From NCBI RefSeq assembly GCF_030695125.1, contig NZ_JAUYTP010000032.1:62001-126000 (forward strand): 64,000 nucleotides of DNA, given 5' to 3'. A program made the translations under genes and the position numbers. The notes under the pieces were generated by a model. That model had not been told where the DNA came from, ran no database searches, and was given only the letters and a program-made list of their open reading frames with translations. The stretch is from Allobosea sp. Lineage in GTDB: Bacteria > Pseudomonadota > Alphaproteobacteria > Rhizobiales > Beijerinckiaceae. Below are positions 58,005 through 64,000 of this stretch, one piece after another. Positions within the stretch are counted from its first letter, which is position 1, and each line of letters starts with the position of its first letter.

Positions 58005-60362
58005 TCAGGCGGCGCGGCGGGTGTTGCCGTGCTGCGGATAAGCGCGGACGGCGCTTGCGCCCTCCGGCCCGGTCTTGAAGGCGGCGACGAGGTCGTTGAG
58101 CTGGCCGATGCGGCCCGAGAGCGAGCCGGCCGAGGCCGCGCTCTGTTCCGACAGCGCGGCGTTCTGCTGCGTCATCTCGTCGAGATGCGCGACCGCCTGG
58201 CTCATCTCGTCGATGCCCGAGGCCTGTTCGCCCGACGCGGCAGAAATCTCCGCGATGGTGGCGGCGACCTTCTGCGAGGCGGACAGGATCTGGCTGAGCG
58301 CCTCGCCGGCCTGACGCACGAGCTTGACGCCCTCGCCGACCTCGCTGTTGGACGAGGAGATCAGCGCCGAGATGTCCTTGGCGGCCGAACTCGAACGCTG
58401 CGCGAGTGTACGGACTTCCGAGGCCACCACCGCGAAGCCCTTGCCGGCATCGCCGGCTCGCGCCGCTTCCACCGCCGCGTTCAGCGCCAGCAGGTTGGTC
58501 TGGAAGGCGATGTCGTCGATGACGCGGATGATGTCGGAGATCTTGGTCGAGGCGGTCTCGATGCGGGCCATGGCGTCGACCGCCTGGCCGGCGATCGCGC
58601 CGCCGTCCTTCGCGGCCTCCATGGCCTCCGTGGCGATCGCCGCCGCATTCCGCGAGGCCTGGGCGGTGGCCTTCACCGACGCCGCGAGCTCCTCGGTCGT
58701 GGCGGCGGTCTCTTCCAGGCTTGAGGCCTGCTCTTCGGTGCGCTTGGAGAGATCATCGGCGCCCGTATTGATCTCGCGGGCGGCGAGCCCGACATCGGCC
58801 GAGGTCACCTGGATCGTGCGCACGGTCGAGGACAGCCGGTCGACCGTCTCGTTGATCGCGCTCTTCAGCTCGGCAAACTTGCCGCGATAGGCCGAATCCA
58901 CCCGCACCGTCAGGTCGCCGCCGGCCACCGCCGAAAGCGCAGACGCGAACTCGGTCGTGGCCGAATCGACCACCGCATTGATCTCGTTGATGCCAGAGAC
59001 GAGGTCGCCCAGCGGGCCGCCGACATCCCCAACGGCGGCCCGCCCGGAGAAGTCGCCGTTCTGCGCGGCGCTGACGATGAGGGAGACCTCGCCGAGCAGC
59101 TTCTGGACATTGGCCGCCTGCTGGCTGTCGGCCAGCATGGCGAGCTCACGATCGCGCCGGCTCGCCTCGAGCGACAGCGCGTTTTCGCGATAGGCTTCGA
59201 GTGCGCCGCTCAGCGCGCCGATCTCGTCGGGCGAGGCGGGCTTGGGGATCGGCTGCGAGAAATCGCCAGCCTGCATGACGTCGAGCGCGGATTTCAGGGC
59301 CACGACCGGCTTGGCGATGCGGCGCTGCACGCCGCGCCAGCTCACGATGCAGACCGCCATCAGCGTGGCCAGGAGAGCGGCGATGATGGCCAGCTGGGCC
59401 CAGGCGGCATCCAGCTTGTCCTGCGTCGCGCTCGCCATGTCGTCGAGCGACTGGGTGATGGCCGAAAGCATCGCCGTGAACGGGCCGTTGCACAGGCGGG
59501 TCCAGTCCTCGGCCGAGATCAGCGGGGCGGTGCCCTGGCCGAGCTTGCCGGTGAGGCCATCCATCGCCTTGTTGGCGGCGTCCATCTCGGCGCCCATCAC
59601 GCCGGTCTTGCGCAAGAGCTCCGCGCCGATGCCGCTGCGCTGGCTCATCTGCCGCAACTGCTCCATGCTCGATTCGGCGACGCCGCGCAGCTCGCCCAGC
59701 CGGCGGATCTGCGCCGGTTCGAGGGCCTTGCCGGAGGCCATGTGCGGCCGCAGGACCGAACACTGGATGCCGTAGCTGGAACGGGCGCGCCAGCCGGTCG
59801 CCTTGAAGTTCTGCAGATCGGCCATGATCGGATCCGACAGGCGCACGGCGAGCGAGGTGGCGTCGGCCGCCTTGACCAGCGCCGTCTCGATGTCGCCGAC
59901 GCCGTTGTACCACGGCATTGTCGCCTGGAGGCTGCGCTGGGCCTTGGGCTTGCTCGCCTCTGCCCGCAGATCTGCGAATTTGGCGTCGGTGGCCTTCTGC
60001 TGGCTCGCCACGGCTTCAGCCAGGGCGGCGCGGTTGGCCAGCGAGGTCGCCGCGAGTCGTGCCACGGCCTCGTCCAGGTCCTTGCGGTTGGCCTCCTGAA
60101 CCTTGGTGATGATCGGGGTCGGGTCGTCGGCCGCCTGGATCGCGGTCTGCGCCTGGCCGCGATTGGCGCGAATGCTGTTGCCGGCGATCAGAAGCGCCTT
60201 GTCGGCTTCGACGAGGCTGGCCAGCCGCATGTTTTCGCGCACATCGGCAAAGGATTGGCTGGCCATATACGTCAGGGCACCCACGCCGGGGATGCATAGA
60301 CACGCCATGGTTGCAACGAGGTAATGCTTGATCGAAGCGGGGAAGAGCTGCACAGCCACCAT
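58005..60362 (-). CDS. Methyl-accepting chemotaxis protein, membrane-bound
   Basis: A 785-residue chemoreceptor. A first helix (about 12-34) leads to a long helical periplasmic sensor region (about 35-325), where only two cysteines stand out (QCSVLRPH and RLCNGPF). The second helix is at about 325-345 ([18 protein letters not shown]). Two HAMP-like segments follow ([22 protein letters not shown] and a later one with [13 protein letters not shown]), then the signalling domain with [21 protein letters not shown]. No CheR-docking pentapeptide is at the C-terminus (RRAA). The ligand is unknown. The ATG at 60362 is preferred to a 13-codon longer frame. Confidence 0.92.
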   Translation of the reverse strand: MVAVQLFPASIKHYLVATMACLCIPGVGALTYMASQSFADVRENMRLASLVEADKALLIAGNSIRANRGQAQTAIQAADDPTPIITKVQEANRKDLDEAVARLAATSLANRAALAEAVASQQKATDAKFADLRAEASKPKAQRSLQATMPWYNGVGDIETALVKAADATSLAVRLSDPIMADLQNFKATGWRARSSYGIQCSVLRPHMASGKALEPAQIRRLGELRGVAESSMEQLRQMSQRSGIGAELLRKTGVMGAEMDAANKAMDGLTGKLGQGTAPLISAEDWTRLCNGPFTAMLSAITQSLDDMASATQDKLDAAWAQLAIIAALLATLMAVCIVSWRGVQRRIAKPVVALKSALDVMQAGDFSQPIPKPASPDEIGALSGALEAYRENALSLEASRRDRELAMLADSQQAANVQKLLGEVSLIVSAAQNGDFSGRAAVGDVGGPLGDLVSGINEINAVVDSATTEFASALSAVAGGDLTVRVDSAYRGKFAELKSAINETVDRLSSTVRTIQVTSADVGLAAREINTGADDLSKRTEEQASSLEETAATTEELAASVKATAQASRNAAAIATEAMEAAKDGGAIAGQAVDAMARIETASTKISDIIRVIDDIAFQTNLLALNAAVEAARAGDAGKGFAVVASEVRTLAQRSSSAAKDISALISSSNSEVGEGVKLVRQAGEALSQILSASQKVAATIAEISAASGEQASGIDEMSQAVAHLDEMTQQNAALSEQSAASAGSLSGRIGQLNDLVAAFKTGPEGASAVRAYPQHGNTRRAA

Positions 60363-60514
60363 CCTGGGTCGTATCGGCCATTGTTCGCGACAGGGTCGCA
60401 ACGGTCATCTTTTCAGAGCATTCTGGACTGCAGCTTGCGCCATGATGATTAAGATTTGCTGATTGCCTGAAACAGCACGGTAATCTTAAGCATCGGCCTG
60501 CAACCGCCTTTGGG

Positions 60515-61447
60515 TCAGGCTTCCGCGAAGACTGACCAGCCCGTGGCGTCGGCGAGGCGCTCGAGCGCCAGAGTGCCCAGTTGGGAATTGCCGCTGGCGT
60601 TGAGCCCGGGCGACCAGACCGCGATCGAGGCTTTTCCCGGCGCGATCGCCAAAATCCCGCCGCCTACGCCTGATTTGCCCGGCAGGCCGACGCGAAAGGC
60701 GAAGTCGCCCGAGGCGTCGTAATGGCCGCAGGTCAGCATCAGCGCATTGATCCGGCGGGCGCGGCGGGCCGGCACGATCCGCGCGCCGCCCGGCGCGTGC
60801 AGCCCGCCATGCATCAGGAAGCGCCCGGCCATGGCGAGCTGCCGGCAGCTCATGGCAATGGCGCATTGGTGAAAATAGACGCCGAGCGTCAACTCGGGCG
60901 CATGCCGGATGGTGCCGAAGGCCTTCATGTAGTTGGCGAGCGCGATGTTGCGGAAGCCCGTCGCCTGCTCGGCGCGTGCCACGATCTCGTCGATCACGAT
61001 GGACTCGTCGTCGGCAAGATGGCGTACGAAGCGCAGCAATTCGCCGATCGCGACGCGCGGCGCGTGGCCGGCGAGGTTGATGTCGGCCACGACCAGCGCG
61101 CCGGCATTGATGAACGGGTTGCGCGGGATGCCCTGCTCGCGTTCGAGTTGGACGATCGAGTTGAACGGGGTGCCCGAGGGTTCGCGGCCGACGCGCGACC
61201 AGAGCGCCTCTCCAACTTTGCCGAGCGCCTGCGTGAGCGCAAACACCTTGGAGATGCTCTGGATCGAGAAGGGTTCGAGCGCATCGCCCGCCAGATGGAT
61301 TGCGCCGTCGGCGGTCACCACGCAGAGGCCGAACCGGCCGGGGTCGATCGCAGCCAGAGGCGGGATGTAGGTCGCGACCTCGCCCCGCTCCGGCAGGTCC
61401 GCCATCTCCCGGGCGATGTCGCCAACCAGGCGCGCCAGATCCGTCAC
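60515..61447 (-). CDS. glsA: Glutaminase
   Basis: Hydrolyses glutamine to glutamate and ammonia. About 310 residues with the serine-dependent beta-lactamase-like fold: [17 protein letters not shown] contains the SxxK pair, [13 protein letters not shown] the asparagine-binding region, and [18 protein letters not shown] the KSG triad end. GTG at 61447 follows GGAG at good spacing and matches the length of E. coli-type glutaminases; a longer frame to 61495 begins with Arg/Pro-rich residues not seen in the family. The upstream cyclase gene is on the same strand 138 bp away. Confidence 0.94.
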   Translation of the reverse strand: MTDLARLVGDIAREMADLPERGEVATYIPPLAAIDPGRFGLCVVTADGAIHLAGDALEPFSIQSISKVFALTQALGKVGEALWSRVGREPSGTPFNSIVQLEREQGIPRNPFINAGALVVADINLAGHAPRVAIGELLRFVRHLADDESIVIDEIVARAEQATGFRNIALANYMKAFGTIRHAPELTLGVYFHQCAIAMSCRQLAMAGRFLMHGGLHAPGGARIVPARRARRINALMLTCGHYDASGDFAFRVGLPGKSGVGGGILAIAPGKASIAVWSPGLNASGNSQLGTLALERLADATGWSVFAEA

Positions 61448-61584
61448 GCGTCTCGGTCTCCGGTGGCGCGGTCGCAAGCGTGCCCCAGCGCTCATGGGCG
61501 GTCACGCCAGGAGAATGTCAGAAAGAAGGCCCTCGTGACGCATCACGAGCATGCCATGCCGGGCGGGCGTCGTGATCCCCAACC

Positions 61585-62769
61585 CTATGCGGTTTGCGCG
61601 CAGGTGTCCAAAGGTGTCACCGGCGTCGGTTTCGGCAGTGCGGCGATCACGCAGCGCGACTTGCCGCCCGATTTGGCCTGGTAGAGCGCTGCATCGGCGG
61701 CGCTCATCAGGCTTTCCATGTCGAGCCCGTGATCGGGCGCGCGGGCGATCCCGATCGAGGCCCCGATCGTCACCGTGACGCCCTCGTCGAGGACATAAGG
61801 CAAGGAGATCTCGCGGATCAGGCGCTCGCCCAGACGTTTGAGCGGGCCGCTTCCGGGTTGCTCCGACAGCACGATGAACTCGTCGCCGCCGATGCGCGCA
61901 ACCAGATCGCCGCTGCGCACGAGGCGGCGCAGGCGCTCTGAGACAAGCTGGAGAAGCCGGTCGCCGGCGACATGGCCGTGCGTGTCGTTGACCGCCTTGA
62001 ACCCGTCGAGATCGAGATAGATCAGCGCTACGGCGCCATCCTGCCGCGCGAGGCTGGCGTTGAGCGCCCGCGTCAGCCCGACGCGGTTCGACAGGCCCGT
62101 CAGGACGTCGTGCCGGGCTTGGAAGGCGTGCGCCCGTTCCGCCTGCATCGTCGAAACAAGCATCGCGTTGAGACCGAACGATGCCCGCAACATGCTGTAG
62201 ATGTAGAATGGGAGCTGGATCAGGCCGATTAGCATGATCGGCTCGTTCATGAAGGGCGTCGCGAGGGTGCAGGGGCCCAGCGTCAGGATGATCATCAGCC
62301 CCGCCATGCGCGGCGCGCCGAAATTGCGAAAACAGGTGCCGCCGACCATGGCCGTCGCCGAAAGGCATGCCAGGGTCGCCACGACCCAGTCGCCGCTGAG
62401 CAGGCTGATGAACGCGCCGAAGCCGACGCCCGCGGCCCAGGCGACGCCGAGCAGGATGTAGAGATCGGTGGGTGTCTCCTGCTGCCGGGCGGCCCGACGC
62501 CGGGCGATCATCAAGACGGCTGTGCGTGCCAGGCAGCACAGGATGTCGAAGGCGCACCAGAGGATGAACGGCCAGGTCGGGATGCGCAGCGCAATCAGCA
62601 CCGAGACGGCGATGGTGTTGACCACGCCCGCGCCGAAGATCGGCAGCGTTCCGAACAGCCCGCCGATGAGGGCGACACGGATATCGGTCGGCACCTCGGA
62701 GCCGGCATCGGTCAGCCAGCGCGTCGCGCGCCATCTCGGCAGGCTGAAACGAAGCGTCTCGCCTTGCAT
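61585..62769 (-). CDS. Membrane-anchored diguanylate cyclase
   Basis: A 394-residue protein. About six hydrophobic helices (residues 30-200) form an N-terminal membrane sensor with no obvious ligand motif. A GGDEF domain follows (LTGLSNRVGLTRALN, DLDGFKAVNDTHGHVAGD, active-site IGGDEF). The inhibitory I-site RSGD stands at the correct distance before GGDEF, so the enzyme should be active and feedback-inhibited by cyclic di-GMP. No EAL domain is fused. The sensed signal is unknown. Flanked by glutaminase and the PmtA-like gene, with no obvious functional link. Confidence 0.93.
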   Translation of the reverse strand: MQGETLRFSLPRWRATRWLTDAGSEVPTDIRVALIGGLFGTLPIFGAGVVNTIAVSVLIALRIPTWPFILWCAFDILCCLARTAVLMIARRRAARQQETPTDLYILLGVAWAAGVGFGAFISLLSGDWVVATLACLSATAMVGGTCFRNFGAPRMAGLMIILTLGPCTLATPFMNEPIMLIGLIQLPFYIYSMLRASFGLNAMLVSTMQAERAHAFQARHDVLTGLSNRVGLTRALNASLARQDGAVALIYLDLDGFKAVNDTHGHVAGDRLLQLVSERLRRLVRSGDLVARIGGDEFIVLSEQPGSGPLKRLGERLIREISLPYVLDEGVTVTIGASIGIARAPDHGLDMESLMSAADAALYQAKSGGKSRCVIAALPKPTPVTPLDTCAQTA

Positions 62770-62912
62770 GCGCGTCTTTCCCCAATGACGAGCGCCTGGC
62801 CGCCGATGATCTGGTGATAGACCGCCAACCGTTACAATTAAGTTGGTTTCTTTGCAGATAATCGCTGAGGATCGCCCAGGGCCGAGGGGGCTGCGCGCGA
62901 TGGCAGTCGCCT

Positions 62913-63707
62913 TCAGACCGCCTGGCGATAGACCCAGACGCGCGCCGGGGGGATGTTGCGCAGCACCCAGTCCGAGACAAAGGCCTTCAGGCCCGAGCCC
63001 TTGCGGGGAACGGGCGAAACCACCGAGTAGGTGAATTGGATGAAGGGCGCGCTGTCGACGAGCAGAGTGAACGCGTCCTTCGCCAAGGCGCTGCGCATTG
63101 CCGGTGGCTGGTTGAACAAGGGCAGGCTCGACACGACCGCGATCGCCTTGTCCTGCAGATGCCCCGCGAGCGTCGTCGAGAGCGCATAGGCGTCCCCCTC
63201 GACGATGGTGGCGCGCGGAAAGCGCTGGCGCAGCAAGGTGCAGAATTCAGGGCTGTATTCGACCAGGATCAGCCGGTCCTCGCTGATGCCGCGTTCGATC
63301 AGCGCTTCCGTCACCGGCCCGGTTCCCGGGCCGATCTCGATCACCGGGCCGGGCAGGGCGGGGTCCACGAAGGACGCCATGCGCCGGGCCAGCGCCGGGC
63401 TCGACGGCGTCACCGAGCCGGTGCGGGACGGGTTGTCGATCCAGGATTTGATGAAGCGAGCCTCGTCGCCGAGCTTCGCGCGGGCTTCGCTGACCCGTGA
63501 GCGGAACTTCTGCGTCTTGCTGCGGACCTCGTCCTCCACCTTGTAGCGCACGGTCGCGACCTTGAGGCGGGCCTGCGCGACGCTGTCGACGAGGTCGGCA
63601 GCTGTCACCCGCACCTCGTCCTCGATCCGCGAGGCGACGCGGGACTGCCCGAGACGGGCTGCCAGCGAACGCCCCTGCGGGGAACGGCGAGACGGGGTGA
63701 GCGACAT
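62913..63707 (-). CDS. pmtA: PmtA-like phospholipid N-methyltransferase with helical N-terminal extension
   Basis: A 264-residue SAM-dependent methyltransferase. From about residue 88 it matches Agrobacterium/Rhodobacter PmtA, which converts phosphatidylethanolamine to phosphatidylcholine: FIKSWIDNPSRTGSVTPSSP, the SAM motif VIEIGPGTGPVTEALIERG, LVEYSPEFCTLLRQRFP, VSSLPLFNQPPAMR and the end NIPPARVWVYR. The first 85 or so residues are extra, basic and amphipathic (QARLKVATVRYKVEDEVRSK), and may bind the membrane. The ATG at 63707 was chosen; the frame is open 25 codons upstream. Confidence 0.82.
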   Translation of the reverse strand: MSLTPSRRSPQGRSLAARLGQSRVASRIEDEVRVTAADLVDSVAQARLKVATVRYKVEDEVRSKTQKFRSRVSEARAKLGDEARFIKSWIDNPSRTGSVTPSSPALARRMASFVDPALPGPVIEIGPGTGPVTEALIERGISEDRLILVEYSPEFCTLLRQRFPRATIVEGDAYALSTTLAGHLQDKAIAVVSSLPLFNQPPAMRSALAKDAFTLLVDSAPFIQFTYSVVSPVPRKGSGLKAFVSDWVLRNIPPARVWVYRQAV

Positions 63708-63895
63708 GAGGCCTCTGACATCGGCCCGAAAGGCACGACCTTGGTGGAAAGCAAACGTTAACTGCGCGTCATATGGGGTCAAGTCGCATCGCCAGCCAAG
63801 TGCTTATGAGTACGAAGACGCCGAATCCGCACAAGTCGTGGCTGGCGCTGGCATTTTTTGCGTTTCCGGTGGGGTCCAGGCGCGCGCGCAGGGCT

Positions 63896-64000
63896 TCAGA
63901 TCAGCGGTCGGGGCGCGACCTCCCGCTCATAGAGCAGCGCCATCCGGGAGGTCAGGCGCGGATTGAGGAGCCTCAGGCGACCCTCGTGGATCGCAAACAG
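63896..64000 (-). CDS. 3' end of an unidentified gene
   Basis: The last 34 codons of a gene whose start is beyond the window: LFAIHEGRLRLLNPRLTSRM, then ALLYEREVAPRPLI and a stop. The frame is open to the edge with codon use like its neighbours. I cannot assign a family from so short a piece. The 188 bp between it and the PmtA-like start show no clear terminator. Confidence 0.5.
   Translation of the reverse strand: MFAIHEGRLRLLNPRLTSRMALLYEREVAPRPLI

Overview
This is a 64 kb piece of a GC-rich alphaproteobacterial chromosome, most likely from the Rhizobiales/Hyphomicrobiales and possibly Bosea or a near relative. The genus is an inference from protein style. The alphaproteobacterial placement rests on gcrA, the rpsT-dnaA-dnaN-recF and ubiB-ubiE-mutM neighbourhoods, a hemA of the glycine-dependent (Shemin) type, a PmtA-type phospholipid methyltransferase, aapJQM, EcfG-type promoters and clusters of GANTC sites. 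Nearly everything is core or ordinary accessory genome. I see no prophage, transposase, integrase, CRISPR array or rRNA.

Layout. 0-8.5 kb: hemA (cut by the window edge), an M20-type amidohydrolase, an SDR, a Wzx-like flippase divergent from a polysaccharide co-polymerase, and an AbrB-family membrane protein. 8.8-15 kb: an EamA transporter, guaC with a VOC protein, and the aapJQM amino-acid uptake genes without their ATPase. 15-21 kb: gcrA facing away from argD-argF-hslO, then apaG-argE. 21-25.5 kb: dCTP deaminase, tRNA-Gly(CCC), a BaiN-like flavoprotein and a divergent general-stress block with two EcfG-type promoters. 25.6-30.4 kb: SCO1, a large membrane glycosyltransferase and trpF-trpB without trpA. 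30.4-40 kb: a TAXI receptor, typA, a pair of universal stress proteins around a FixK/FNR-type box, an aldo/keto reductase, amn and a DUF1579-VOC pair. 40-58 kb: ubiE-ubiB, mutM, lipocalin, enoyl-CoA hydratase, an ammonia-lyase, rpsT, dnaA, dnaN, recF, a globin-coupled chemoreceptor, recQ, hicAB and gyrB. 58-64 kb: a membrane chemoreceptor, glutaminase, a diguanylate cyclase, an extended PmtA-like methyltransferase and the tail of an unknown gene.

Regulation is the most interesting layer. The gcrA-argD interval has six GANTC (CcrM methylation) sites and the rpsT-dnaA interval has seven, far above expectation, which fits control of gcrA and dnaA by the CcrM-GcrA cell-cycle circuit. Two back-to-back EcfG-type promoters drive a small stress regulon. 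A FixK-type box sits between divergent stress genes. The hicAB operon has two overlapping palindromes at its promoter. Five nested-palindrome intergenic elements (about 80-150 bp) are scattered through the window, one of them inside the aap operon. No clearly new multi-gene system is evident. The best candidates for new biology are the glycosyltransferase with an MshEN-like N-terminus, the co-polymerase with a degenerate Walker A motif, and the PmtA homologue with an N-terminal helical extension.
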